A stretch of DNA of 64,000 nucleotides, from contig NZ_BBJC02000001.1 of NCBI RefSeq assembly GCF_000739715.2, forward strand, positions 226,835 through 290,834, read 5' to 3'. A program made the translations under genes and the position numbers. Shown in pieces: positions 55,652 through 64,000 of the stretch (position 1 is the stretch's first letter; each line of letters starts with the position of its first letter). The notes under the pieces are model-generated. The model was not told the DNA's origin, made no database searches, and saw nothing but the letters and a program-made list of their open reading frames with translations. Source of the stretch: Falsirhodobacter sp. alg1 (GTDB lineage: Bacteria; Pseudomonadota; Alphaproteobacteria; Rhodobacterales; Rhodobacteraceae).

Positions 55652-56518
55652 TTGCTATCCATTACTGTCGCCATGCCTGCGTATAATGCCCAGGATGATA
55701 TACGCGCCTCAATCGCCTCCGTTCAAAACCAGACCTGGACCGGTGATCTCGAGATCCTCGTCTGTGATGACGGATCCACCGATGGAACTGTGGACGTCGT
55801 GCAGGATATGGCACGAACGGACCCGCGCATTCGCATGATCTCGAACGGTCGCAATCTGGGCCGGCCAGCCACGCGCAACCATCTGGCGCGTGAGGCGCGG
55901 GGCGGGCTGCTGACCTGGTTGGATGCGGATGATGAAAAATATCCCGATATGCTTCGCAACCAGATGGAGACGTTCCTTCTTCAGCGAGAGCGGCGGCAGA
56001 GCGAAAAATTCATCGTCGTCACGAATTACGACTGGCAGTTTGAAGAGCGTAACGAGGACAAGCTGATCAAGGTCGATCCTGGTCGGGATAGCGTGAAATC
56101 GCTGCTGGACGGGTCATTCGGGGCTTATCTATGGCTGACGCTTGCGCGCAAAAGCGTCATTCAGGCAGCCCTGCCTTTTGACGAGAGCCTTCCCCGTTTG
56201 CAGGATCTGGATTTCTTCCTTCGCTGCGCAGGGCGCGGGATCGACTTTGTTCCGATCCGGAACGGGCGGGCGCAATGCGTGTATCGCAAAACGGATATCG
56301 GGCGGAATGCACAGGATGTGGAGCGTTGCTTTGCGCATATCCGTAAAAAGCATTCCTATCTGATTGATCTGTATGGGCGGGAGTACCGCCGGGAGCTTGT
56401 TCTGAAGCATCTTTATGTGGCCCAGAGATTTGCGGCTGCAAATAACGATGATACTCTGGCTGCCCAATATGCCCGTCGCCGCAGCCTTATCCGGCTTGGC
56501 CTGTCCCGCGCGAATTGA
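55652..56518 (+). CDS. Family 2 glycosyltransferase
   Basis: The 288-residue GT2 enzyme begins ITVAMPAYNAQDDIRASIAS and has CDDGSTDGT and DADDEKYPD motifs. RLQDLDFFLRCAGRG is the acceptor-side ED/Q motif. The start codon appears to be TTG at 55652 with GAGAG eight bases upstream. Its stop precedes the next gene by 12 bases. Probably adds a sugar in the locus's glycan. Confidence 0.85.
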   Translation: MLSITVAMPAYNAQDDIRASIASVQNQTWTGDLEILVCDDGSTDGTVDVVQDMARTDPRIRMISNGRNLGRPATRNHLAREARGGLLTWLDADDEKYPDMLRNQMETFLLQRERRQSEKFIVVTNYDWQFEERNEDKLIKVDPGRDSVKSLLDGSFGAYLWLTLARKSVIQAALPFDESLPRLQDLDFFLRCAGRGIDFVPIRNGRAQCVYRKTDIGRNAQDVERCFAHIRKKHSYLIDLYGREYRRELVLKHLYVAQRFAAANNDDTLAAQYARRRSLIRLGLSRAN

Positions 56519-56530
56519 AGGCTTTAAATA

Positions 56531-57454
56531 ATGTCCACATATATTATTGCAAAGCCGCGTATATCCGAAAACGATGCGATTGATTTGGTTGTCGGTAAAT
56601 TGCCTACCCTGAGCACGCTGACAAAAATGTTCTGCATGCGGGCAGAGTTTTGCGGGGCAGGGCGTGGAAGCAATCACGACAGTATCTTCAGGATGATGCT
56701 TTCGGATGGCGCAGAAGATTGCGCGCATCTGGCATCTTTCAAAGAGATCATGGCATCGCATACGGGGGGTGAAATCTTTGCGCCCCTGCTGACGAATCTC
56801 ATTCTGTCTCCTCTATCGTCCAAGGAAATATTGGCGGCAGGTGACGATGTGGTTCAAGCTGCAATGAAGGTTGTAAATGCACTGCTTGACGAGATCGTCA
56901 AAGTGCTGCCCGATGCGAAGCTGGCAGTAATTTTTCCATCACGTGCCGAATTCATCAAGGCGCAACGCACCCAATTAAGTCTGGTTGACGGATATTCGCC
57001 GGCAGACGCCGGGTATCTTGCCGAGACAATGGCGACCATAGGGGAAAATGCGGTTGCCCTGCTTCGGGCGCAAACACGTATTTCCACCTCATTCGTCAAT
57101 CTTCCGTCTTTTAGCGGGCCTGCCGCAATCATGACAGAATTCGGCATGTTGATGGAGGGGTTTCCGGTTGGAAGCTCCATCGATTGGCTTTCAATCAATC
57201 AGGCATCGCAATTGTGGTTGAGCGAGCTTTTGCTGGCAAAACTCGGCCCGAATTACGTTGAACGAAATGCCGGCGCCCGCCTGAGCGGCCAAGTGCAGGT
57301 GAATGCATTGAAAGATGCCATGCTTTATAATTACTTCGATACGCTGAATACTGCCAATGCCCCCTTGTCGCGGCGGCGGAATCCCGATCGGGAGGAGGCG
57401 CGTCGCATAGATATCGCGCACCTTGAGCGTTTCCTTTGGAAAGGGCGGTCCTGA
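56531..57454 (+). CDS. Protein of unknown function in glycosyltransferase operon
   Basis: The 307-residue protein has no family I can name and no membrane segment or signal peptide. The middle (KLAVIFPSRAEFIKAQRTQL) could be one strand-helix of a Rossmann-like or SGNH-like fold, and the end is basic. It is flanked by a GT2 and a GT4 gene and overlaps the latter by one base (TGATG), so it belongs to the same operon and may assist glycan synthesis. Confidence 0.75.
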   Translation: MSTYIIAKPRISENDAIDLVVGKLPTLSTLTKMFCMRAEFCGAGRGSNHDSIFRMMLSDGAEDCAHLASFKEIMASHTGGEIFAPLLTNLILSPLSSKEILAAGDDVVQAAMKVVNALLDEIVKVLPDAKLAVIFPSRAEFIKAQRTQLSLVDGYSPADAGYLAETMATIGENAVALLRAQTRISTSFVNLPSFSGPAAIMTEFGMLMEGFPVGSSIDWLSINQASQLWLSELLLAKLGPNYVERNAGARLSGQVQVNALKDAMLYNYFDTLNTANAPLSRRRNPDREEARRIDIAHLERFLWKGRS

Positions 57455-58674
57455 TGGATATCTGTCTGTGCATTCAGAAGATCGTCGGTATCAGCGGTGG
57501 TGCTGAAAAGGTGCTGGTCGATGTGGCCAATCATCTGGCGGAAACCGGACATGATGTTTCCATCGTTTGTTTCGAGGATACGGGAGGCGCGCCCTTCTAC
57601 CGGCTGAACCCGAAGATCGATTTCCATAACATGAAGCCGTTCAACGATCGCCGCAGTGATCGTGCGTGGCGCAATGCGGTGCGGGAACAAGGCTCGCTGG
57701 AGCGGTTGATCGACAGGGCGGGGCAGGTTGCCGGGCGCATACCGCTGCTGGCCCGCCTGGTGTGGAACAAGCAGAACAATGTCTTTGTGAAACGCCTTGC
57801 GCAGTTCATTGACTGGCGCAAACCTGATCTGATGATTTCCTTCATGCCCGGCATTACGCCACAGGTGATCAAGGCGCGTCGCAAGGCGACCTTCAAGCCG
57901 CGCGTGATCTTCTCGTGCCACAACCTGCCGAATGCCGATTTCAACGATCTGACGAAATGGAGCACGAACCGCCACGATATCGCGCTGCGTCGGCGGGCCG
58001 TTTCCGACAGCGATGCAACAACGGTTCTGCTGCCGGAATATCGGGAGTGGTTCCGGGCGTCCGAGCAGAAGAACATTGAAGTTCTGCCCAATTTCATTCC
58101 GGATGCACAGCGGCATAGGGTGCAGTACCGCAAGCCGATCCTGATTTCCGTGGGGCGTTTGACGGCAACCAAAAACCACGAAATGCTGATCCGGGCGTTC
58201 CATCTGCTAAAGGATGAACTGCCGGACTGGCAGATCAGGATCTTCGGCAAAGGGCCACTGGAGCAGCATCTGACAGACCTGATCCAAGAGCTTGGGTTGG
58301 CGGGACAAGTGCAGCTGATGGGTCATACATCAGACATTGCCGCTGAATATCTGTCAGCGGCCTGCATGGTGCTGCCCTCCGTACATGAAGGGTTTCCGCT
58401 GGTGGTGGGGGAGGCCTTTGCGCACGGCTTGCCAGTTGTCGGCTTTGCGGATTGCAGCGGGGTCAATTACCTTGTCCGTGACAAGAAGAACGGCATTCTG
58501 ATCGAGGAACGTTCCATCGCGGCACTCTCCGAAACGATCCGGACCGTTGCCAAGGACAATACCATGCGCCGGCGGCTGTCCAAGGGGGCGTTCGCATTCG
58601 TGGATAACGGAGAGTACAGTCATCAGACAGTGATGGCAAAATGGGACGATCTGATTGCCCGCGTTATGCGGTGA
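57454..58674 (+). CDS. Family 4 glycosyltransferase
   Basis: The 406-residue GT-B enzyme has the family 4 donor site from about residue 225: PILISVGRLTATKNHEMLI, IFGKGPLEQHL, VQLMGHTSDIAAEYL and VLPSVHEGFPLVVGEA, where the two Glu residues are the E-x7-E motif. The N-terminal half begins ICLCIQKIVGISGGAEKVL, the acceptor lobe. The start at 57454 overlaps the preceding gene by one base. Donor unknown. Confidence 0.9.
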   Translation: MDICLCIQKIVGISGGAEKVLVDVANHLAETGHDVSIVCFEDTGGAPFYRLNPKIDFHNMKPFNDRRSDRAWRNAVREQGSLERLIDRAGQVAGRIPLLARLVWNKQNNVFVKRLAQFIDWRKPDLMISFMPGITPQVIKARRKATFKPRVIFSCHNLPNADFNDLTKWSTNRHDIALRRRAVSDSDATTVLLPEYREWFRASEQKNIEVLPNFIPDAQRHRVQYRKPILISVGRLTATKNHEMLIRAFHLLKDELPDWQIRIFGKGPLEQHLTDLIQELGLAGQVQLMGHTSDIAAEYLSAACMVLPSVHEGFPLVVGEAFAHGLPVVGFADCSGVNYLVRDKKNGILIEERSIAALSETIRTVAKDNTMRRRLSKGAFAFVDNGEYSHQTVMAKWDDLIARVMR

Positions 58675-58680
58675 TACCCT

Positions 58681-58716
58681 TCATAAGGGAGCTTTGAAGG
58701 CAAATCTCCCTTATGA
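58681..58716. repeat. Stem-loop after the GT4 gene
   Basis: TCATAAGGGAG and CTCCCTTATGA form a perfect 11-base stem with a 14-base loop, 6 bases after the GT4 stop. Only a loose T-rich stretch follows, so it may be a weak terminator or RNA-stability element. Confidence 0.55.
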
Positions 58717-58781
58717 TGTACAGGTGTTTTGCGCCAGGGATCAAGCTGTCGAGCCTTTGTAGGGCGCCGGGTTAAAGGGTC

Positions 58782-58814
58782 ATTTGCAATACTAACAAAG
58801 GTGATGTTGCAAAT
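58782..58814. promoter_or_regulatory. Inverted repeat upstream of GT61 gene
   Basis: ATTTGCAA and TTGCAAAT are exact complements 17 bases apart, ending 53 bases before the GT61 start. This is a possible operator. Confidence 0.4.
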
Positions 58815-58867
58815 ACGGGCACTTATGTGAAAGCTTCCATGCAGATACCGCACATGGAACTTGCATA

Positions 58868-60100
58868 GTGTTTAATGGACCCGAATGGACCCGAACGGTA
58901 AAAAATCTTCTGTTCAAAGGAGATTTTGCTGCCGTCGAAGAGATGATTTATCAAGATGTTCGCAATTTTCCAACAGGGGAGCATAACCGCATACGCCAAA
59001 TGCGGGGTTTGTATACGAGCATTAAGAATATTGATCAGCGATCGGTGCCTGCGGAGTTCGAACCTGTAAAGCTTCGTGCCGCAGAGAATGAAGCAATATT
59101 TTTAGATAAATACCCTGACAGTTTTAATGACCTGCCTGCTGGCTTCTACCGAATAGGTGAACAGGTTGAGCGTGAATCAACATTTGAAGCAGATTTAAGC
59201 GGTCTTTCCAGATCGGAATTACGTCGTCTTAGAGAGGCACGTTTCGGTCTGGGTATGCAGGGTGGCACGAGTGACAGTTTTCGTGTTGTAGAGAATGCAT
59301 TTGTTTGCGGTTGTGATCTTATGATGCACGCATATGCATTTTCCGAAAATCTTTACGTCAATGAGGAATCAGGCAGGATTGCAAAATCCTATCCCATGAA
59401 TTTCCGCGTTCCGGCTAAACGTACTATCCCTCACGCGCTTTTACTTCCCATTCCGCATCACTCAGGTAATTATTACCATGTTTTGGGAGAAATGGTATAT
59501 GGCCTGCGGTATGCGAAACTTGTGGGTGATGCGCCTATCTTGTATCAGGAAGATAAATACAGAATTCTTCCAGTAGTATGCGACAGGTTGGGCATAGATA
59601 AAAACCGACTGATCAGTATTGATGAGGCGAGCGATCTAAATATCCAAAAAGCGCTTTTGCCTTCGCACCCGCCATATTACTGGAATAAAAGTGTATTCAG
59701 TTTCTTCCAGAAAATATCCACGCGAACCGTGAAGGATGGATTGAAGGTTTTCATATCCCGCCGACGTAGTAATCGGGGGCCTTCAAACGAAGATGAATTG
59801 GAAACCTTCTTGGCGGAGCGTGGATTTCTTGTCGTGTACGCTGAACTCCTGTCTTTTGAACAACAGGTGCTGATCGCATCAAACACAGATGTTCTCGTCT
59901 CTGTCCACGGCGCGGGGCTTGCAAACATGGCCTTCATGAAGGCGGGGGCGGCAATGTTCGAACTTTTTCCTTCAGAAATGCTGACGCGGGATTTCTATAT
60001 GCGCTCCCGTCATAACGATATGGCGTATTCTGCCATGATATTCGACAAATCTGTAGATATGGATGTATTCGCTACCAGATTGGCAAAGATCGTTCAGTGA
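58868..60100 (+). CDS. Family 61 glycosyltransferase
   Basis: The 410-residue protein has the GT61/DUF563 features: LLLPIPHHSGNYYHVLGEMV, KVFISRRRSNRGPSNE and, near residue 345, SVHGAGLANMAFM. Such enzymes transfer xylose or related sugars in bacterial and plant glycans. The best start is GTG at 58868; no good ATG fits. Codon use is visibly richer in A and T than in all neighbours. A tandem decamer AATGGACCCG occurs at 58873-58892 at its 5' end. These suggest recent acquisition. It is convergent with the regulator gene. Confidence 0.83.
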   Translation: MFNGPEWTRTVKNLLFKGDFAAVEEMIYQDVRNFPTGEHNRIRQMRGLYTSIKNIDQRSVPAEFEPVKLRAAENEAIFLDKYPDSFNDLPAGFYRIGEQVERESTFEADLSGLSRSELRRLREARFGLGMQGGTSDSFRVVENAFVCGCDLMMHAYAFSENLYVNEESGRIAKSYPMNFRVPAKRTIPHALLLPIPHHSGNYYHVLGEMVYGLRYAKLVGDAPILYQEDKYRILPVVCDRLGIDKNRLISIDEASDLNIQKALLPSHPPYYWNKSVFSFFQKISTRTVKDGLKVFISRRRSNRGPSNEDELETFLAERGFLVVYAELLSFEQQVLIASNTDVLVSVHGAGLANMAFMKAGAAMFELFPSEMLTRDFYMRSRHNDMAYSAMIFDKSVDMDVFATRLAKIVQ

Positions 60101-60107
60101 GGCCATT

Positions 60108-60812
60108 TCATGATCGTCCTGAGTCAATACTATCAAAAAGCTCAGGGCGGTTCTGCTGGATGATCGGCAGGTCATTCAGGATCTTCCGCAGATGTTTGCG
60201 CATTGCGGCCTCGGCGTTATCTGCATCTCCAACCCGGATCGCCTCTACGATCTGGGTGTGATGTTTGATCAGCTTTCCCATGGAAAACTGTTCGGTGGAT
60301 AGCTGGCGGACACGGTCCATCTGGGTCTTCAACCCATCCAGCACTTTCCATACATAGGGAAGGCCCGCCCCCTCGGCTAGGGTGCGGTGGAACAGGTCGT
60401 CCAATGCCCGAAACTCCTTTGCATTGGTCAGCGGCAGGGCGCGTTGGGCGGCCAGTTGCCGGTCCAGTTCACGGACCAGCGCCGTATCCGCAGATCGTGC
60501 CAGTGCGCGGACTACATCCGCCTCTACCGCCTCGCGGATAAAGCGTGCATCCATGACGTCGGGAATAAAAATTTTGCGGACGAAGGTACCGCGCTGCGGC
60601 CGCACCTCGACCAATCCTTCTTCGGCCAGCTTTATGAATGCCTCACGAACGGGCTGTCGGCTGGTCCTGTAATGTTGCGCAATCTCGGATTCCGAAATGC
60701 GCGCTCCGGGGGCAAGCTCATTGCATATGATCCGTTCGCGCAAGATCCGTACAAGCTGCGGCCCCACGGCCAATCCGGAATCGAGGCAAAGGGCGTCGGG
60801 GTGGTCCGCCAT
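60108..60812 (-). CDS. GntR-family regulator with FCD domain
   Basis: The 234-residue regulator has a GntR winged helix at about residues 18-80 (LAPGARISESEIAQHY...RQPVREAFIKLAEEGLVEV) and an FCD ligand domain at about 90-215. FCD regulators often bind uronates or other carboxylates. It is divergent from uxuAB by about 100 bases and so is likely to repress those genes in the absence of fructuronate or mannonate. The regulated genes are inferred. Confidence 0.9.
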   Translation of the reverse strand: MADHPDALCLDSGLAVGPQLVRILRERIICNELAPGARISESEIAQHYRTSRQPVREAFIKLAEEGLVEVRPQRGTFVRKIFIPDVMDARFIREAVEADVVRALARSADTALVRELDRQLAAQRALPLTNAKEFRALDDLFHRTLAEGAGLPYVWKVLDGLKTQMDRVRQLSTEQFSMGKLIKHHTQIVEAIRVGDADNAEAAMRKHLRKILNDLPIIQQNRPELFDSIDSGRS

Positions 60813-60910
60813 GCTTATATCCTACAACCTCATGCCACATTCATACTTCCATACTAGTCAGCATTATGCATGCTTGGCAATTGGACGGCAGCACTGCGGG
60901 AGGATGGGTG
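60813..60910. promoter_or_regulatory. Divergent promoter between gntR-type gene and uxuA
   Basis: The gap contains the palindrome ACTAGT at 60853-60858 and AT-rich sequence around it, a possible GntR half-site pair, and the strong ribosome site GGGAGG seven bases before uxuA. Confidence 0.4.
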
Positions 60911-62134
60911 ATGCGGCAGACATGGCGATGGTTCGGCCCCACGGATCTGGTTTCAACCAGCGATATGCGGCAGGCGGGGGTTCAGGGCGTCGTTTCTGCT
61001 TTGCACCATGTGCCGGCCGGGGCGGTCTGGACACCGCAGGATATCGTGGATCGTCGCAATCTGATCACCCAGCGGGCAGACGGACCCTCTTCGGGGCTGA
61101 CATGGGACGTTGTTGAAAGCTTGCCCGTATCCGAAGATATCAAGAAGCAGCAGGGCAATTGGCGCGATCATATCGCCAATTGGAAAACAAGCCTGCATAA
61201 TCTTCGCGATGCGGGGCTGGAGGTGGTCTGTTACAATTTCATGCCCGTGCTCGATTGGACACGAACGGATCTGTCATGGCCGCGCCCGTCCGGGGCCACG
61301 TGCATGCGGTTCGATTTCACGGATTTTGCAGCTTTTGACATACACATCCTGAAGCGTGACGGGGCGACCGAGGATTTTCCGGATGATATTGTCGAACTGG
61401 CTGCCGAGCGCTTTGCCGAAATGTCGGATGCGCAGCGGGCGAAGTTATCCGGCAATGTGGTCTTCGGGTTGCCGGGCGCTGCCGGAACCCTGACGTTGGA
61501 TGATGTCCGCCACCATCTGGCCGAATACGATCCGATCCGGGAGGATCAGCTGCGCAGCAATCTGGTCGATTTCCTGTCCGAGGTGGCACCCCTTGCCGAA
61601 CGTCTGGGCATGCGGCTGTGCTGCCATCCGGATGATCCGCCATTTCCGTTGCTGGGATTGCCGCGCATCATGTCCACCGAGGCGGATTATGCGCGGGTCA
61701 TGCAGGCGGTGGATGTGCCTGCGAACGGGATCACCCTTTGCACGGGCAGCCTCGGTGCGCGTGCTGATAACGACCCGGTCGGAATGATGCGCCGCCTGGG
61801 TGATCGGGTGCATTTCCTGCACCTGCGCAACGTCACGCTGGATACACCCGAGGTGCCGCGTGGATCATTCTATGAGGATGAGCATCTGTCAGGGCAAACC
61901 GACATGGTGGCAATGATCGCAGCCATTCTGGCAGAGGAACACCGTCGCCGGTCCAGGGGCCGCCTCGACTGCCATATCCCGTTCCGCCCCGATCATGGGC
62001 AGGATATTCTGGAGGATCAGAACCGCAAGGTGCAACCCGGCTATCCGGCCATCGGTCGGCTGAAAGGGTTGGCCGAGTTGCGTGGTATCATGACGGCATT
62101 GGAGCATCCCGCAGTCACGGTCTCCAGCCGATGA
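60911..62134 (+). CDS. uxuA: Mannonate dehydratase
   Basis: The 407-residue enzyme dehydrates D-mannonate to 2-keto-3-deoxygluconate. It matches UxuA from the first residues (MRQTWRWFGPTD) through NFMPVLDWTRTDL, HPDDPPFPLLGLPRI, CTGSLGARADND and IPFRPDHGQDI, with the metal-binding His and Cys positions retained. An ATG at 60866 would add 15 unrelated residues; 60911 has the better ribosome site. It overlaps uxuB by 4 bases. Confidence 0.95.
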   Translation: MRQTWRWFGPTDLVSTSDMRQAGVQGVVSALHHVPAGAVWTPQDIVDRRNLITQRADGPSSGLTWDVVESLPVSEDIKKQQGNWRDHIANWKTSLHNLRDAGLEVVCYNFMPVLDWTRTDLSWPRPSGATCMRFDFTDFAAFDIHILKRDGATEDFPDDIVELAAERFAEMSDAQRAKLSGNVVFGLPGAAGTLTLDDVRHHLAEYDPIREDQLRSNLVDFLSEVAPLAERLGMRLCCHPDDPPFPLLGLPRIMSTEADYARVMQAVDVPANGITLCTGSLGARADNDPVGMMRRLGDRVHFLHLRNVTLDTPEVPRGSFYEDEHLSGQTDMVAMIAAILAEEHRRRSRGRLDCHIPFRPDHGQDILEDQNRKVQPGYPAIGRLKGLAELRGIMTALEHPAVTVSSR

Positions 62135-63594
62135 CCCGGCTTTCTGCCAGGGTCAAGCTTCGCGCAGGGTTGGGCCCGCATTATGATCCTGCATCGCATG
62201 GCGTGGGGATCGTACATCTGGGCCTTGGTGCATTCCACAAGGCCCATCAGGCCGCCTATACCGATACGGCATTGGCAAAGGCAGGCGGCGATTGGCGGAT
62301 CGTGGCGGTATCATTGCGCAGCCGTGATGCGGTGGAGGCACTTTCGGCACAGGATGGCCGTTATACGTTGATTGAGCGGGGTACGGATGCACCCGCCGCG
62401 CGTGTAATCGGCTCTGTCGCGCGGGCACTGACGGGCGCAGACGGAACAGGTCCTGTCCTTGCCGCGATGGCGGATCGATCGTGCCGCATTGTCACCCTGA
62501 CGGTTACGGAAAAGGCCTATGGTCTGGATCGGGCGGGGAAGGGATGTGATCCCCTCCATCCGGCCGTTGCCGCCGATCTGGCCATGCCCGATCAGCCAAA
62601 GGGTGTTCTGGGCCTGCTGGTGCGGGCATTGGGTCAGCGCTTTGCCGCGGGGCTCGAACCATTCACGGTGCTTTGTTGCGATAACCTGCCGCAGAACGGC
62701 CATCTGCTGCGCAATGCCGCAATTGATTTTGCCCGCCGCATTGATCCGGGCCTTGCCGGAATGATCGAGGCGCGGGTGGCGTTTCCGTGCAGCATGGTGG
62801 ACCGGATCACCCCGACGACGACATCGCTTACCCTGTCTGATGCCCGTAATCTGATCGGGTTCGAAGATCATGCCGCGGTGGAAACCGAACCCTTCCATCA
62901 ATGGGTGATCGAGGATGATTTTCCCACAGGCCGCCCGGCATGGGATCTGGCCGGCGCGGTGTTCGTCTCGGACGTTATGGCCTATGAGGATCTGAAGCTG
63001 CGAATGCTCAACGGTACACATTCCATGCTGGCCTACGCGGGATTTCATGCAGGGTATGAATACGTGCGCGAGGTCATGGCAGATCCGGCTCTCACGACCC
63101 TTGTCCAGCGTCATCTGCGGGCGGCTGCGGCTACGCTTGGCCCTTTGCCGGATATCGATACCGATCATTATGCCGATGCGTTGATGACGCGCTTCGCCAA
63201 TCCGGCAATCGCGCATGAGACATTGCAGATCGCGATGGACGGGACACAGAAGCTACCGCAGCGCATTTTTGCGCCCGCTCTATGTGCACAAAAATCCGGT
63301 CAGAACCTGCGCCCCTTCGCTTTTGCCACGGCGCTGTGGCTGCGCCATATCAGCGGTGCCACGCATGACCGGGAGGGATACAAGGTGCAGGATCCGCGGG
63401 CCGATGAACTGGCTCTTGTCGCAAACGCCGGCTGTGCCGCAAAAATGGTCGAAGCCGCCGCTGCCATGGAAGGGTTCATGCCACATATGCTTAGGGCGGA
63501 CAGCGGTTGGCTGGCACAGATAACTGGCATACTTTCGGACTGTCTGACCCGCCCGATGTCCGAGGTTCTGGCAGAGGAAGCTCGGAACGCATAA
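62131..63594 (+). CDS. uxuB: Fructuronate reductase (mannitol dehydrogenase family)
   Basis: The 487-residue enzyme of the long-chain mannitol dehydrogenase family reduces D-fructuronate to D-mannonate with NADH, when paired with UxuA. GIVHLGLGAFHKAHQAAYTD starts the nucleotide fold, VTVTEKAY follows, and KLRMLNGTHSMLAYAG holds the catalytic Lys region. ATGA coupling with uxuA supports uronate catabolism over mannitol. The isomerase uxaC is not in this window. Confidence 0.9.
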   Translation: MTRLSARVKLRAGLGPHYDPASHGVGIVHLGLGAFHKAHQAAYTDTALAKAGGDWRIVAVSLRSRDAVEALSAQDGRYTLIERGTDAPAARVIGSVARALTGADGTGPVLAAMADRSCRIVTLTVTEKAYGLDRAGKGCDPLHPAVAADLAMPDQPKGVLGLLVRALGQRFAAGLEPFTVLCCDNLPQNGHLLRNAAIDFARRIDPGLAGMIEARVAFPCSMVDRITPTTTSLTLSDARNLIGFEDHAAVETEPFHQWVIEDDFPTGRPAWDLAGAVFVSDVMAYEDLKLRMLNGTHSMLAYAGFHAGYEYVREVMADPALTTLVQRHLRAAAATLGPLPDIDTDHYADALMTRFANPAIAHETLQIAMDGTQKLPQRIFAPALCAQKSGQNLRPFAFATALWLRHISGATHDREGYKVQDPRADELALVANAGCAAKMVEAAAAMEGFMPHMLRADSGWLAQITGILSDCLTRPMSEVLAEEARNA

Positions 63595-63634
63595 TGGCCC
63601 CGGTCTGCTTTACCGCGGTCTTTACCGGTCAAAG

Positions 63635-63656
63635 CGTGGCGCATTCCTGCGCCACG
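63635..63656. terminator. Possible terminator between uxuB and DUF3597 gene
   Basis: CGTGGCGCA-TTCC-TGCGCCACG is a perfect 9-base stem between convergent genes. On the minus strand only CTTT follows; on the plus strand no T tract is seen. Confidence 0.55.
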
Positions 63657-63674
63657 ATATTATCTCAAGGATGA

Positions 63675-64000
63675 TCAATCGGTCAGTTCCGAAGGCACCT
63701 TCCCGCCATTTTTTGCAAGTTCGCGCATGACTGCCTTGTGCAGCCAGATGTTCATTTCCGCGCTGCCATCCGTCTCTCCGGTATAACCCAGTTCCTTGGC
63801 CAGCTCCTTGCGGTTCGACAGGCTGGAGTCGATGCCAAGAAGCTTCATCAGATCAACGATCGATGTGCGCCAGTTCAGATCGGATCCTTTTTCCTTGGCC
63901 GTTTCCTCCAGGGTGGCGGCCACGTCAACCGGTGCGGATGACGCCTGTGGCGCAGCCGGTGCCGGCTCAGGGGCAGGTGCCGGAACTGCAGCATCAACGC
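63675..64000 (-). CDS. DUF3597 protein, 5' end outside window
   Basis: The visible 108 residues are the C-terminal part of a DUF3597 protein. LNWRTSIVDLMKLLGIDSSL, RKELAKELGYTG and MNIWLHKAVM are the family's conserved helices, and the upstream part is a Pro/Ala-rich linker (VPAPAPEPAPAAPQASSAPV) that continues past the window edge. The start is therefore missing. The family is of unknown function, sometimes beside LysM-like or stress proteins. Confidence 0.85.
   Translation of the reverse strand, partial: VDAAVPAPAPEPAPAAPQASSAPVDVAATLEETAKEKGSDLNWRTSIVDLMKLLGIDSSLSNRKELAKELGYTGETDGSAEMNIWLHKAVMRELAKNGGKVPSELTD

Noticed and set aside
1..64000. CRISPR arrays, tRNA or rRNA genes, insertion sequences
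   Set aside because: No evenly spaced direct repeats, cloverleaf sequences, rRNA cores or transposase genes were recognised on reading both strands.

Overview
The window looks like a chromosomal segment of a Rhodobacterales alphaproteobacterium (roseobacter/Paracoccus-like). The reasons are a GC-rich, tightly packed gene order, an N-methylglutamate pathway of the mgs-gmaS-mgd type, a Tmm/Tdm/Dmm methylated-amine route, a DUF2793 protein and a DUF3597 protein. I recognised no rRNA, tRNA, insertion sequence or CRISPR array.

Region 1 (1-19.6 kb) is a surface-polysaccharide locus. It holds three adjacent large glycosyltransferases that carry beta-rich accessory modules, UDP-glucose dehydrogenase (ugd), a 1116-residue RTX calcium-binding repeat protein, a DUF2793 protein and a small GT2. 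It also holds the inner-membrane part of an ABC capsule exporter (kpsM, with kpsE-kpsT facing away from it), a Stf0-like sulfotransferase and galE. Together these suggest an exported polymer containing uronic acid and possibly sulfate. The outer-membrane channel and kpsC/kpsS are not in the window.

Region 2 (19.8-27.7 kb) is a polar amino-acid-type ABC transporter followed by D-carbamoylase, hydantoinase and hydantoin racemase. A LysR regulator and a D-2-hydroxyacid dehydrogenase follow, all on the plus strand and nearly gapless. This is a self-contained unit for uptake and hydrolysis of 5-substituted hydantoins.

Region 3 (27.8-49.2 kb) is a methylated-amine island. An XRE/cupin regulator precedes mgsABC-gmaS-mgdABCD-folD-purU, which ends at a hairpin terminator. 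A second unit, tmm-tdm-dmmDABC, ends at a very strong terminator and faces amtB. The inferred flow is trimethylamine to TMAO (Tmm), to dimethylamine (Tdm), to methylamine (Dmm), to gamma-glutamylmethylamide (GmaS), to N-methylglutamate (Mgs), to glutamate (Mgd). Released formaldehyde is caught on tetrahydrofolate and taken to formate by FolD and PurU. A palindrome close to TTCCT-N3-AGGAA lies upstream of mgsA, tmm and amtB and may be a shared operator.

Region 4 (49.7-60.1 kb) is a second carbohydrate locus. It has a secreted protein of unknown function, a GT-A-like protein coupled to a 1189-residue GT2 with a large unassigned N-terminus, and a divergent GT2 / unknown protein / GT4 operon. A visibly AT-richer GT61 gene follows. 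Region 5 (60.1-64 kb) has a GntR/FCD regulator divergent from uxuA-uxuB (fructuronate to mannonate to 2-keto-3-deoxygluconate), then the 3' part of a DUF3597 gene that runs off the window.
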